Shown here one piece after another: positions 1 to 11,616 of a DNA stretch of 41,051 nucleotides. A model generated the notes under the pieces. That model searched no databases, was not told the origin of the DNA, and worked only from the letters and a program-made list of their open reading frames with translations. The translations under genes were made by a program, and so were the position numbers. The number at the start of each line of letters is the position of its first letter. Within the stretch, counting starts at the first letter, position 1. The DNA comes from Vairimorpha apis BRL 01 (taxonomy: Eukaryota > Microsporidia > Nosematidae): contig KE647234.1 in NCBI GenBank assembly GCA_000447185.1, forward strand, positions 1-41,051. The letters run 5' to 3'.

Positions 1-3000
1 TTTCTTCATCACAATTTACCCTATTAATTTCTATAATATTTTTTCCTTTCTCTATTATGTAAATTCTACATGCATCAATCCATTTTTCTTTTTTCAATCC
101 TTCAACAAACAATATTTCAGAAAGAATATTATCATATTGTTTTACACAGTATTCTATGTCAATACTATTATAGTATTTACTTACTAATTCTCTAACTACA
201 TTAACACTTGTGTCCGGTATGTATTCGTAGTACTTATTTAGTAATCCAAGGATATTTTTCCAGTAGTTTTTTATTAAAATATTGTAATTTTCTATTTTTC
301 CTTTTAAAAGTTCAGCTACTTTTTTTCTAACCAATTGATTGGAGTCGTATTTAAATATGTACAAAATAGTAGACGGAACAGGAATATTTGATTGAAATGA
401 AACGTTATTTATATTACTAACAGTTTCTTTTGAATATTCTTTATTACTATCAAATTCAATTTTACTATTATTAATGATCTCTAAACTACAAATTCTATTA
501 CCACTATTTATAAAACATTCATTCACTAGATATTTATAAACCTTCTCTTTTCCACTCAACTTACTAAATGCCTGTATTGCTATCTTATTATCTTTACTAT
601 TATAAATATCTTTGAGTTTATCAAAATATTCAGGAAGGTATTCTTGGAATATTTCTAGATCAAATGCATGAGATAAGAAATTTAAATTGTTTTTTAATAT
701 TTTAATAATTTGTATACTTAATTGAGTATTGTTTAGTAATTTAAGTATTTGTACTATAAAATACGAAATTCGAAGATCTTTGTCTATATTTTCTATAAGT
801 GGTTGGAAATCTGAAATTTGAAGCTGTTGATTATTATCCAAATCAACATATACTTTTTTATCATTAATTTTACTATCATTACTTTCTCTACTTACAAATT
901 CCTTCATTACATTCACACATTCATCAATACAAAAATTATTATTTACTACAAACAGGTTCAATATACAAAATACTTCTTTTACATACCACTCTTTGTCCTC
1001 TACAATATTATATAATCCTTTTAGTATCTTGAATACCATCTCTTTATACTCTTTTATACTAATCCGTACAAGTTCTATTATAAATTTGATAGAGTATATA
1101 TCTATCATGTAGTTGTATTGTAGGTTAAAAAGAACGTAGAGTGTGTTTTGTATAGTCATTTTATTAGTATAGGAATTTATTATTTGTGATTTAAGTAGTT
1201 CCAAAATCCGGGGTTTTATTTCATTTGAAGAAGAAGCATCCGAGAGGAGTTTACTACTTGTTTATTAGAGTCATCAAGTGAAATAAATAAAGTATGTATG
1301 TAAGAATGATCTAGAGAGAAAGAATTAAAATTTTCGTTACTGTTGGTATTTTGAATAAAATTATTTTTATTATTTTCTTTTTCGTTAAATTTTTTAAATT
1401 AATAGAACTTTTAAAAAGATTTCTTAAATAAGGTTCAATATTAATCGAATGTAAAATATAAGGAGACTTTAAATAATTCATTATTTCTAGATATTCAAGT
1501 GATTTATTAATATAAGACAGGATGAAATATTCATAAAATTTGTAAAAGATACAAAGACCGTCGTTGTATCTAATTTTATAGAGTAGGTAACAAAAGAGTT
1601 GCATATTATGAACAATAAATATATTTGTACTATTTTCAGCTTTATTTTGATTTATACAAATATTCTTGATATCTTTTTTATTGTTATATTTAATATAATG
1701 CTCAATACAAATATCACAACATTCAATATCATCTATTTTTTTGTTAGTACCCAAATAATATATTAAATGACTTTCAGTATTAAAATTTATATTACACCCT
1801 ATTGTTTCTCGTTTGCTATTACAAAGTATCTTAAACAAGTTTATTCCTTCTTCAATGGTGCAATTTTCTTGATCAACATTGGTTATGTATTCATGTGGAT
1901 AAAAATTTATACTATAATCTGTTAAGAGGTCTTTAAAAAAATTTCTATTTATATTTATTTTATTCTTATTATTCGATTTTTCATTGTCTACCAACTTCAA
2001 TAAAATATTATAAATTTCAAAATCTTTTATATTTTTAACTATCATTTTAATGATCTGAAAATAATCAAGATAATTAAAAACAGAAATATGAAATTTACCC
2101 TGTAAAACCTGTTGAGATAAAATCTCTAGATAGGGTGATCGCTCATCAGGGAATAGAGAAAGAGAAGTATTAAAGATATTTAAAAATGATTGTGAGGTAC
2201 TTAAATAAGAGAAAACTAAGTTTTTGAGATTTGTGTCCTTATATTTATCTATTATTGTTTTTAAATTGTTTTGAATATTATTTATATCGTCAATAATATT
2301 ATCATCATCTTTTATTTTTCCATAATATATATTTTTATTATCATCACCTTTATTTTTTCCATTATTAATTTTTATACTTTTTCCATTTTTAATATTAAAA
2401 TTATCACGGTATGAATTTTTCCAAACAAGTACATTATAAATAAATCTATCGCTTATATAAAAACGATCAACATACTCTACAAGCAAATCAATTTTGTTAT
2501 GTTTAACTAAAGAGAAAAAAATCTGGTCATCTATTTTTTTGTTAATATTAAAAAAGTAAGTTAATGGTTTATTCATAGTAACAGATACCTCTACTAATAA
2601 TTGAATAAGAAATGTGTCTATAATATTAAATTCTGTATATTTATATCCATTGTTGCATTTTATATTTATGCAATCATTCTTATGGATATGTTTACTTTTT
2701 TCATTGTTTATGCAATCTTCATCTTTTTTATATTTATTAATTTTTATGCATTCTTTATTCATACATATCTTTTCATTTATAGACTCGTTCTTTTTTATGT
2801 TTATGCAATTGACATTTTTATTTCCATCAATAAAAACTTTATTATTACCGAATAAAAAAACCATTGTCTGATTATACAATTTATTTTCAATACAACCGTT
2901 TTCAATAAAAACCAAATCATTTTGTACAAAATTTAATATATTATTTTTTATACTGTTATAGATTAGCATATGTGGATAAAATTTGTGATTACTTTCAATT

Positions 3001-3863
3001 TGATTATTTAAATAATATTCTAACTTCTCTTTGTTTGTGTAATTTTCATATTTATTAATTTTTTCATTAATTTTACCATCAATATTTAAATTACTATTTT
3101 CTTTTTTAACACTTATATCACATAGACAAAGTATTCTTAGATAAAATTCATAATCATCACGTTTGACATATTTATACAAAAATCCACAATTTTTAAACAA
3201 ACATTTATAAACTAATATATTATAAACACAAGGACAAGATTTGTAAATAAATAATTCCATTAATTTTTCCAAAACATCTTCTTGTAATATAATATCTTTA
3301 TTATGTATAATCATTTTAGAAAGCAACTTAGCAATACATTTTAAATTTATTTTAGACAAAACTAATGTTGTGATAATATCATCAGGTAAGTAATCCTTAT
3401 AATGATCTAAAAATGTTGATACTATGTCTGGTACATATAAGTTAGATTGAATATATGTTTCAATAGATTTAAATTTATTATATTTTTGTGATTTAAGATA
3501 ATATCTTAGTATTTGAAATGGGATTGTTGATCGATCAAGAAAATTTAATATCTTAAGATGATTTTTTTCAGTTATAAGAAGATCAAGAGTTGATAATTCT
3601 ATTTTTTGAGATTGTGTTAAGTAATTATTAATAAAATATGTACAATTTTTATTATTTATATTTTTGATGTTAGTAACACTATCGTTTTTAATATCGTTAT
3701 TTACTAAAATTTTATCAATTTCGCTATTTTTATACTCACATAAATATTTGATATACTTATATTTATGATTAACATGAACTTGATAATGAGCTACTTGTTG
3801 TTTTAAAACAGTAGGCAAGGATTTAAATTTTCTAGATAGTTTTTTAATATTACTGGGATACAT
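1..3863 (-). CDS. Large helical protein of unknown function, truncated by the left edge, with two apparent frameshifts
   Basis: I do not recognise this protein. It reads leftward and is still open at base 1, so the C-terminus is missing. A longer ORF begins at 3887, but a CCC signal (complement of 3872-3874) lies 8 bases before the ATG at 3861-3863, so I take that as the start (MYPSNIKK...). The first frame stops at 1311. A -1 step at the T6 run 1390-1395 (A6 on the coding strand) opens a second frame (...NSNENFNSFSLDHS...). Another -1 step between about 1218 and 1262 opens the third frame, which runs off the window. The product, over 1,280 residues, is mostly amphipathic helix with short Asn/Lys-rich inserts. 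The last part has a HEAT/ARM-repeat look (e.g. VRKKVAELLKGKI). Candidates are a large scaffold of the HEAT class, but no specific family motif is visible. No other gene overlaps it convincingly. Confidence 0.75.
2640..2825 (-). repeat. Degenerate Cys-Ile-Asn repeat inside the large unknown gene
   Basis: On the coding strand this stretch encodes several imperfect copies of a short motif: NCINIKK, ECIKINKY, DCINNEK, DCINIKC. They are spaced about 12-20 residues apart in a Lys/Asn/Glu-rich context. At the DNA level the copies appear as recurrent TTTATGCAAT-like words. It looks like a low-complexity expansion in a loop between helical domains. Confidence 0.5.
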
Positions 3864-3871
3864 TTTTTTAA

Positions 3872-3874
3872 GGG
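3872..3874 (-). promoter_or_regulatory. CCC start signal of the large unknown gene
   Basis: On the coding strand CACCCTT precedes the ATG at 3863 by 8 bases. It favours this start over the ATG 24 bases further upstream at 3887, which lies on the far side of the signal. Confidence 0.7.
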
Positions 3875-3887
3875 TGATTAGTAACAT

Positions 3888-4953
3888 GGTATTTAAATAA
3901 TTCGAATGATAGTTTATTGATTAAAAATTTTATATTTTAAATTTAAATAATCTACATTTTATGTGTTATAAATTAATTGTAAAAAAGTTTTGTATTGAAA
4001 TAATTTTAGTATTTAAAAAAAATTTATTATTTATTTAAATCAATCAAATTTCTATAAAATGAAAAAAATTTAAATAATTTTTACAATTGTAAAAATGTAT
4101 AATTTATTGTAAATAAAATGCCAATAAAAATATAATTTATATAAAATTGTATGGTTTTTAAATAAAAAATTTTATTTAAAAATTTAAAACCTATTTAAAT
4201 GAAATAAAAATTTTAATATTTTTAAAGACATAATATAGTTAATGAAAAAAATATTTAAAAAAAAATTTTGAATTATGTTAAAATTGTTCATGTTAGTACA
4301 AAAAATATTTATTATTTGCAAAAAACTCAAAATAAAATTTATTAAATTTATTTATTTATTTTAAATTAGAATATTGATTTAAGTATTATTTATTTTTTAA
4401 CTTTTTATAGCGCAACATTTTTTTTACATATATAATACTTTGAATTTTATATAAATTTAGAAATTAAATATAATAAAGAGTATAGTTTTTTAAGGTGTTA
4501 TAAATTTAAGATAAAAATTTTAATAAAGTTTATTTTTAAATAATAAATTTGTTTGTATAATTAAATTTCTTTATAAGATATATAAAAAAAGGTTTATCAA
4601 ATACTCTAAATTGATTTATTAAATCTAAAAACCAATTTATGAATATTTCATATAAAATACTAAATAATCCAGAAAAATAACTTCTGGTAGATTATAATTT
4701 TTAATTTTTAAAAATTTTTGTACAACAACAAAGTATTTTAATTAAGATGATATAACCTATAAATACTACTGATATGATTAATTATATTTCTTTACTTAAT
4801 TTATTAAATGTTAACTTAAGAGGCTCACTGAAATATGATAACATAAAGTTATGACATTTTAAATACAATTGAAAAAACTTTATTCTTAAACAATTATAAA
4901 AAATGCCATATTTTTAATCAATAAATTATAATATTAAACAAAAAACTTTATTT
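3888..4953. other. A+T-rich spacer
   Basis: No coding potential seen on either strand and no CCC signal with a following ORF. A slightly less A+T-biased patch lies at about 4815-4860. It contains CTGA followed by ATGATAA, a weak box C/D-like pairing that I do not regard as a gene. Confidence 0.6.
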
Positions 4954-5959
4954 TTATTCACTTAACTTATTCTTTTTTACATGGTCATCTTCATTATCTA
5001 TACCATCTTCACATTTAAACTCTTCAGCATCGTCAGTCCATGATATCAAAAATGTTCTGTCACATGGTGGTACCATTATGTTTAACTCTACATTTTTTTT
5101 ATCAATAGTATATCCTCTAAATTCAACTATGTCATCTTTAAAAAGCGTTTTGTTAAGTTCAACGTTTATTTGTTCAAATGAAGAGGAATGAACTTTTTCT
5201 TCTTGTTGTTCAAGACTAGAATCTTTAGATTTTGAGTCATTTTGAATATTTTCTTGTACAGCTTCAAGAAGAGGTCTTGGCTTTTTAAGTTTGTCTTTTT
5301 CAAATGATTCATCGATTTCTACTTTAATGTTTTTTTCTTCTTCTTCTTTTATTATTTGTTACACTTTCTTCTTTATCATTTATATTTTTAATATCTTTCT
5401 CATCTTCCAATAACTTTTCTCCATCCTTCTCATCATTAATATCATCTCCTATTTTTTCTTCATCTTTACTATCTTCTTCATCATCAACAATCAAATCATT
5501 TACTTCCTCATCATTTTCATCTTCTTCCTCATCCTCTTCTTCTTCTTCACTACATATCACTTCTTCAGTTTCATCAACAGTAATCAAATTTTCATTAGGT
5601 ATCCCAGGATAATAAACATCAACAATATATCCAATTCTTAAAAATTGTTGTCCTCTGAAACTTCCAATAATTATTATACTAGTTAACCCAAACAATTGTT
5701 CTAAAGGTATTCTGTCAATATCAGGTGCATCCGCCTCTAAATTAAATTTAACATTACCCTTAGGTATAGGTGAAATTTCAGTTTCTGATAATATTTGGTC
5801 TTCGTTTTCATTTGTTACATCTACAGTATATAATACTGTAAATATTACACCTTCTTCTATTTCTTGTTTGCTGTTTAAAACAATTTCAAATTCAAATGGG
5901 TCTGTTATTTTACGAATTGTATTTTTTAAAGATATCGATTTGAATGTTAAAAGTTCCAT
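4954..5959 (-). CDS. ASF1: Histone chaperone ASF1 with acidic insertion and one apparent frameshift
   Basis: ASF1 binds histones H3-H4 and delivers them during replication, transcription and silencing. The first frame (residues 1-211) has the Asf1 immunoglobulin-like core: ITDPFEFEIVLNS matches the conserved TDPYEFEI strand, PIPKGNVKFNLEADAPD matches the P-x-G-x-x-F-x-x-A-D-x-P region, and FRGQQFLRIGYIVDVYY matches the GxEFxRVGYYVxxxY strand. From about residue 133 the chain turns strongly acidic. The frame ends in KRRRRKKH and stop. A +1 step at the T7 run 5330-5336 or the T4 run 5347-5350 opens a second frame of about 125 codons ending at 4954. That frame contains CDRTFLISWTDD, which resembles the last core strand of Asf1 (RFHINWED type). 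One gene of about 334 residues is therefore likely, with the acidic segment placed before the last core strand. The start is fixed by a CCC signal 4 bases before the ATG. Confidence 0.88.
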
Positions 5960-5963
5960 TTGA

Positions 5964-5966
5964 GGG
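5964..5966 (-). promoter_or_regulatory. CCC start signal of ASF1
   Basis: The coding strand reads TACCCTCAA directly before the ATG at 5959. The signal and start match the conserved N-terminus of the protein. Confidence 0.7.
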
Positions 5967-7133
5967 TAATGGTAGAAATTGTTTTAGAGGTAAAGTTGTA
6001 TAAAGATAATATATAAATAAAAAAGAAATTTTTTATTGATAAGCAAATAATTTTTTTTGCAATGTCAATAATAATATTTAACATGTTTTGTCAGATACAT
6101 AATTAATTTTAATTATAAATTATTTTATTACAAAATACCCAATTTTTTATAAAATTTTTAATAATTGTGTTGAAATATAATATATTATTTAAAATGAGTA
6201 AATTTTTTATATTTCTGTAATTAATTATAACTTCCAAAACTAATTGAATTCATAAAAGTATTAATTGTTTAATTTTTTATAATATTTACTTTTTTTATTA
6301 GAAAATATACAATTTATTTTCTTTTTTTTACATATTAAAATTTTTTTTAGGGATTTAAAATTTTATATGTTTTTTTAAATTTTTTAAATATAAAAACTAT
6401 TATCAAATTTTGATTTATAATTTAAAAATTAGAGATCTAAATTTAATCTATCAATTTATAAACTAAAAGCAATGAAAAAATTCATTAAATACATTTTTAT
6501 ATTTTATATTTCTTATAAATAAGTAAAATTTAAAATTAAATATTCGTTTTTTTATTACAATTTACTTTACCTTTAGAATTTTAACATTTATTGTTTTTGT
6601 TTTAAATAATTCTTTTTATTAAATAACTATTTTTTAACTTTTTTAAAGTTTTTTAAAATGAAAAAAAATAAATATAAAAATAATAAAAAATTAACTTAAA
6701 CTTTCTATTTTTTAAATACAATAGTATATATAATTATTTTATTTTTGGTTTAAATATATTTTATTTTTTAAAAAGTGTTATAAAATTAAAATGAAAAAAA
6801 ATTCAAATTTAATTTTTTTTACTTTTTATGATAGAATATAAAAAATTGTTTATATCATTATGTTTACAAATCATGTTTAAATTTTATTATAACAAAAATT
6901 AATAAAGTTTTTACAAAAAATCTACTTCTAAAACTTAAATGTTTGTTTAAATTTTAAAGACCTAATATAAATAACTTAGAAATAAATACAATATTTAAAA
7001 ATTCATTTACTAATTTTTAAAATAAAAAATAAAAGTTAAGAACATTATTTAAAAATAGAATTATATAAATCTTAAACAAAACTATAATTATTATCACATG
7101 AAAAAAATTAAATTATAATTTTTAAAATTTTAG
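5967..7133. other. A+T-rich divergent spacer between ASF1 and P2
   Basis: Shared 5' region of two divergent genes. Long A and T runs. A CCC at about 6350 on the minus strand is followed by ATG and an immediate stop, so no gene is called. Nothing else seen. Confidence 0.6.
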
Positions 7134-7137
7134 CCCC
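7134..7137 (+). promoter_or_regulatory. CCCC start signal of P2
   Basis: TAGCCCCACAA stands directly before the ATG at 7143, leaving 5 bases between the C run and the start. Confidence 0.7.
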
Positions 7138-7142
7138 ACAAA

Positions 7143-7460
7143 ATGGATTTAATTTCTTGTGAACAATTAATACGTCTAGCTGGTTTACAAAGAACACCAG
7201 AAAACTTCAAAAAGATTTACAATGCTATAAATGCTGATTTATGTGAGGATAGTTTAGATGTATTTTTGAAAAAAATAGAATCAAGTTCTGTTGAAGAAAT
7301 AATTAACAAAGGATCTGAAATTATATCATCTTTAAGTGTTAGTGTTTCGGCTCCTTCACAGGCACCTGTACAAGTTGAAGAAACTAAACCTGAAGTTAAG
7401 GAAGAAGAAGAAGAGGTTCCTGAAGTATCTTTGTTTGGTGATGATGATGATTTCTTTTAA
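7143..7460 (+). CDS. RPP2: 60S acidic ribosomal protein P2
   Basis: P2 pairs with P1 on P0 to form the lateral stalk of the large ribosomal subunit, which recruits and activates translation GTPases. The 105-residue product has the usual family length. Residues 1-65 form the helical dimerisation domain. The pattern LAGLQRTPENFKKIYNAI then FLKKIESSSVEEIINKG follows P2 (LAALGG-x-SPSAxDIKKIL, then GKNIEDVIAQG) rather than P1. A flexible Ser/Pro/Ala hinge follows at about 65-80. The acidic tail EEEEEVPEVSLFGDDDDFF is a divergent form of the canonical EESDDDMGFGLFD end: the acidic cluster and terminal aromatics are kept, but the order differs. The gene is uninterrupted and has a CCCC signal at its start. 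Confidence 0.92.
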   Translation: MDLISCEQLIRLAGLQRTPENFKKIYNAINADLCEDSLDVFLKKIESSSVEEIINKGSEIISSLSVSVSAPSQAPVQVEETKPEVKEEEEEVPEVSLFGDDDDFF

Positions 7461-8867
7461 ATTAAAAATAATTTTATAGCATATAATATTATATCTTTTT
7501 TGAAATTTATTTTTAATATTTTATCTTAATCTTTTTATGAATATTTTGTTGTAGTTTTGCTTCATAAATATTTTTATTTTAGTTTAATAATTATATTTAT
7601 ATATTTCTGACTAAAATTTTACTTGGATTATATAAATAACATAAAATTTATCTATTTTAGATATTTTAATTTTAACGATATGATTTTTGAATTTTTAATT
7701 TTAATATATTTTTATGTTGATTATATTAATTATTTATTTTATATAAAATGTTTTTAAAAATACTACTTTAAAAAAATTCATAAATAAAACAAAATTTTTA
7801 TATAAACACATTACTTGAAATTTAAAATATAATTTTACATCTCTTTTTATTATGTAATTAAACTATTAATATGAAAATATGTTTAAATATATCTTTAAGA
7901 TAAAATTCATGTTTATGTGACTATTATTATATATATTTTTTAATTTTTTTGATTTTATTTTTTAAAAATGTATTATTTATAAATATATAAGTTATATGAT
8001 ATTTCATTTGTTTGAAAAATCATACAAATTTATTATGTTTTTTCAATTTTCTATTGAATACCATTCTTGAAAACAAAAAAATCTTATAATTTTTTTTTTA
8101 CAATAAAATACGATATAATATTTAAGTTTTTAAAAATTATATTTAAGGATTTGTTTTAATTGTTTAATATACATAAAAAATAGTTGTATTTTATATATAT
8201 AAATGGTCAAATGTTATTTATGTAGTATATTAAAAATATTTAATAGATTTTTCTATAAAAAATATTATATACAATTTATAGAAAACATATTAAAGTTAAA
8301 AATTTTTTTAGGAGATATTGTTTTTTAAAATAAATCAATAATTGATATATAAAATTTATTAACTTAAATATATATAGTTTTTTTAAGAAAAAAAACATTA
8401 ATGTTTGTAATTTATTTTGTTTATTCTATTGAAATATTATTCTTATAAAATTTAATTTGAAATAGTTTTGTTATATTTTTACATGTTTATTATCTATTGT
8501 TGATCATCATTTTGATAAATATTTTATTAAAATAATAAGAATGTTTTAATTATTATGTATGAAAGAATGTGAAAAAGTTAGTATTTATAATTTAAAGTTA
8601 AATATATACTTGTATTGTTTTTAAATTTGACAGTTTTATTTTTCTTTATGTTTTAAATATAATACTTTTAAAAAAAAAGTATTTTGAAATTAAACAAAAA
8701 ATTTTATTAATCAATTAATATACATTGAATTAAAAAACATATGATTTTTTTGAATAACATTTATAAATTTTATTTGTGGGTTTTGAAACAAATTGTTTTA
8801 ATTTAATAAAAATTTTTACTTTTAATCTATATTTAATTTTTGTTATAAAGAAAATTTATACATACCA
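7461..8867. other. A+T-rich spacer
   Basis: About 1.4 kb with no ORF that I can support on either strand and no CCC signal other than the one belonging to the next gene. Confidence 0.6.
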
Positions 8868-8870
8868 CCC
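8868..8870 (+). promoter_or_regulatory. CCC start signal of the PNKP-like gene
   Basis: CACCCTCTC precedes the ATG at 8875. The frame is open further upstream, but only non-ATG codons are available there, so this signal decides the start. Confidence 0.7.
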
Positions 8871-8874
8871 TCTC

Positions 8875-9830
8875 ATGAAAGAAACTCAAATTAATGACTC
8901 TCTAATAATATTAGATTATGATTTTAAAATCATTTCTAATAAATTAGCAATTTTTGATTTAGACTCAACACTTCTTAAATATTATGAAAGTAAAGTACAA
9001 AAATTTGAATATCAATATAAGTCTGTTCCTGAAACATTAAAAAGATTATATAAACAAAATTACAGTATGGTTATTGTAACTAACCAATCAACTATTATTA
9101 TTAATAAAGAACTTGAAAAACTAAAAATGAAGCTTAAAAGATTTATGGAACATATACAAATTCCTTTTTTAATTTTTATATCTATAAAAAAAGACAAATA
9201 TAGAAAACCATCAATAGGTACTTATACATATTTATTAGAAAATTACAAATGTAATAATTTTGAAGATGTTTTTTTTGTAGGAGACGCATATGGAGTATCA
9301 TCTAGTTATGTCTCAGATTGTGATATAAAGTATGCTTATAATTGCAATATTAAATTCTATACACCAGAAGAATTTTTCCTTAATAAAAAAATGAACGTCA
9401 GCTTTGATAAATTTGATGTTACAAAATTTACAGGTGATTTTACACCAAAAAAACTAAATATATATTTATTTATTCCTTGAAAAAATATAGTGGTGTTACA
9501 ACATTTATCAAAAAATATTACAAGGATTATACGATTAACATTGATGATGTTTTAAAACCTCAAAATGTTTACATAAACTGTAATAAAAAAGATTTATATA
9601 GTTTGTGTTCAGAAGACTGTACCTATTATTTGTTTGATTACTCCAAAGATATTATTAAATGGTGCAAAGGATTTTTTTTTACAAGTGGGATGTTTTACAA
9701 AAAAAATTTTGCAGTTTGTAAAAAAGAAACTCTAGATTATCTTCAAGAAAAATTTATAAAAGTCCCTTTTATATTTGACGAAAGTGAATTTACAAGTGAA
9801 CAAAAACAAATAGCTCTTTTACAGTTATAA
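8875..9830 (+). CDS. PNKP: Polynucleotide 3'-phosphatase (PNKP/Tpp1 type) with degenerate kinase half and one apparent frameshift
   Basis: The enzyme removes 3'-phosphates from DNA breaks so that polymerase and ligase can act. Residues 1-190 form a HAD-type PNK3P domain: IFDLDSTLL (nucleophile D28, D30, then S-T), VIVTNQS at 67-72, a Lys-rich stretch KKDKYRKPS near 105-113, FVGDAYG at 134-140 and SDCD at 147-150. FYTPEEFFLN is the usual closing motif. The frame stops at 9480. A -1 step at the A7 run 9447-9453 joins a second frame ending at 9830, giving about 318 residues. That second part aligns in outline with the PNKP kinase domain: YIFIYSLKKYSGVTTFIKK occupies the P-loop place, YTINIDDVL the next strand, CTYYLFDYSKD the next. 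The P-loop lacks the GK[S/T] lysine, so kinase activity is unlikely. The kinase comparison is inference. Confidence 0.85.
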
Positions 9831-10393
9831 ATCTAATTTTTTTGTCATTTATAAAAATAAATTTTTTATTATGTAAAAAATATAAAGTTTTATTTTCGAT
9901 AAAAAAATGTTGTAATTTATTTTATTTCTAGGATTATACATTTAATTTTATTTTAAATGTAAAATCAAATTAAATTTTCTAATTACGAATATCAAACATT
10001 ATTTAATTATCATAAAAAAAATTCTAAATAAATTTTAATTAAAAATTTAATCTAATGCATGTAGAATATATAATAGTATTAAAATACAAAAAAAATTACA
10101 TTTCAAGATTTTGAATTACGTTAATATAATTATTTATAATATAGTTGTAAGTAAAAATTTTTTTAAATTTAATAAGATTATTATGTTTAATTAAATAAAA
10201 ACGTTTATACAATAAAAGTAAATATTATATAATTTTTAAATAAGTTTTTTTATTATTTTCATATTACAATTTATTATTTTAAAAAATTTAAATGTACAAT
10301 ATTATATACATTATATTTTTTGATTATAACAAAATTTCCTTAAAATGATGACCAAATCACTTTTTTTAAAAATATACATTTTATTTGCATTTT
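9831..10393. other. A+T-rich convergent spacer
   Basis: 3' ends of the PNKP-like gene and of the small minus-strand gene face each other here. Nothing else seen. Confidence 0.6.
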
Positions 10394-10708
10394 TTATTTA
10401 TATTTTAATTCTTCGAAGAATTTAATTTTTTCTCTTACATTTACTCCTATAAAATTTATAATTGTTTTATTTGATATGATACTTCTGTTTTTAAAATTTT
10501 CAAAAAATCTTGCTAATTCTTTAACTCTTCCCAATGCCTTCTTTTTGCAATTACAACTTGCACCTTTAAGTGAGTGATTATAGCAAATATCTTCTAAAAA
10601 ACTAGTATTCGTATTAAATCTATTAAACAATAGAGTTTTCATGTTTAAAACGTTTTCTACAAATCCGTTTATCTCCATAAAAAAAATAATTTCATCATAT
10701 AAATTCAT
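10394..10708 (-). CDS. Small basic hypothetical protein
   Basis: I do not recognise this 104-residue protein. It starts MNLYDEIIFFMEINGF at the ATG 10706-10708. An extension three codons upstream would need a TTG start. The chain is Lys-rich and mostly helical by composition. A central patch CYNHSLKGASCNCKKK holds three Cys and one His, which could bind a metal but does not fit a named zinc-finger spacing. The context before the start is TACCTATG, with only two C where neighbours have three. That is either a weak signal or an under-called C run. The composition (more Cys, Gly and charged clusters than random A+T-rich ORFs) supports a real gene. Confidence 0.6.
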   Translation of the reverse strand: MNLYDEIIFFMEINGFVENVLNMKTLLFNRFNTNTSFLEDICYNHSLKGASCNCKKKALGRVKELARFFENFKNRSIISNKTIINFIGVNVREKIKFFEELKYK

Positions 10709-10711
10709 AGG

Positions 10712-11616
10712 TACCAATTATTACATTTTGTTTATAATTATTGGATTTAACTATACGACTTAAGAAATTAGTATATAAAAAATATATTTTTCTTTGTTTA
10801 AAAAAGTTGTTAGAATTAATAACAACAATTAAATTATTATGAAAAGACTATTTATAGAAAAGTTAATTTCAATTTTTTTAAACTAAACAAAAAATATGTT
10901 AAAAATTGGTATGTATTCATATTATTTTAATTAAAATTAAAATTTAATTTAATTATAGTTTTAGAAGTTTTTAATTAATGTGATTATAAGAATAAAATTT
11001 AACAAAAAAATTTATAAATTTTTAAATGTTAGATTTATAGTCTAGAAAAAATAAAAATATAAATTACAATATTGAAAAAATTTAAATATATTTTTAATTA
11101 AAATTTTTTTAAATTAATTTAAACGTACCATTCGATTGTAAATTTCATAATAAACTCAAACAATTAGTAAAATGTTAATATTATAATGTAAAAAAAATTC
11201 CACATAATAACAAAATTTTTAATTTTAATTAATTTAATATGATATACATTTTTTAGATAAAGTAAAAGAAAATCATTAAATTTTACATCTTTTTTTCTAA
11301 GTAATTATATTTTTTCATATAGGATTAAGTTAAAATATACAAAATTAAAATTTGATTCAATTTAATGTTAAAAATTTTATAAAATGAATGGTATAATCAA
11401 ATTTTGATATATAGTTTTATATTCAAAGATAATATCATAAAATTTATTAAAATTTAATTATAATTCAATAAATTTATGTATAAAAAAAATAAATTATGTA
11501 AATTACTATAGAAAAATACATTTTTAAAAAAATATTTTTTGTATGTTTCATTTTTGATCAATTATCTTACAAAATTTCAAAAAAATCCTTCAAATATAAT
11601 ATTTGTAATTATAAAA
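10712..11616. other. A+T-rich divergent spacer
   Basis: Shared 5' region of the small unknown gene and the acid phosphatase. No CCC signal is visible in it on the plus strand, so the acid phosphatase lacks the usual start signal. Confidence 0.6.

Noticed and set aside
4815..4860. CTGA followed by ATGATAA as box D'/C' of a snoRNA
   Set aside because: No matching outer C and D boxes or terminal stem; short motifs of this kind occur by chance.
8776..8874. N-terminal extension of the PNKP-like protein
   Set aside because: It would need a GTG start; the CCC signal and ATG at 8875 are better.
11539..11616. N-terminal extension of the acid phosphatase
   Set aside because: It would need a TTG start, and the signal peptide begins naturally at the ATG 11617.
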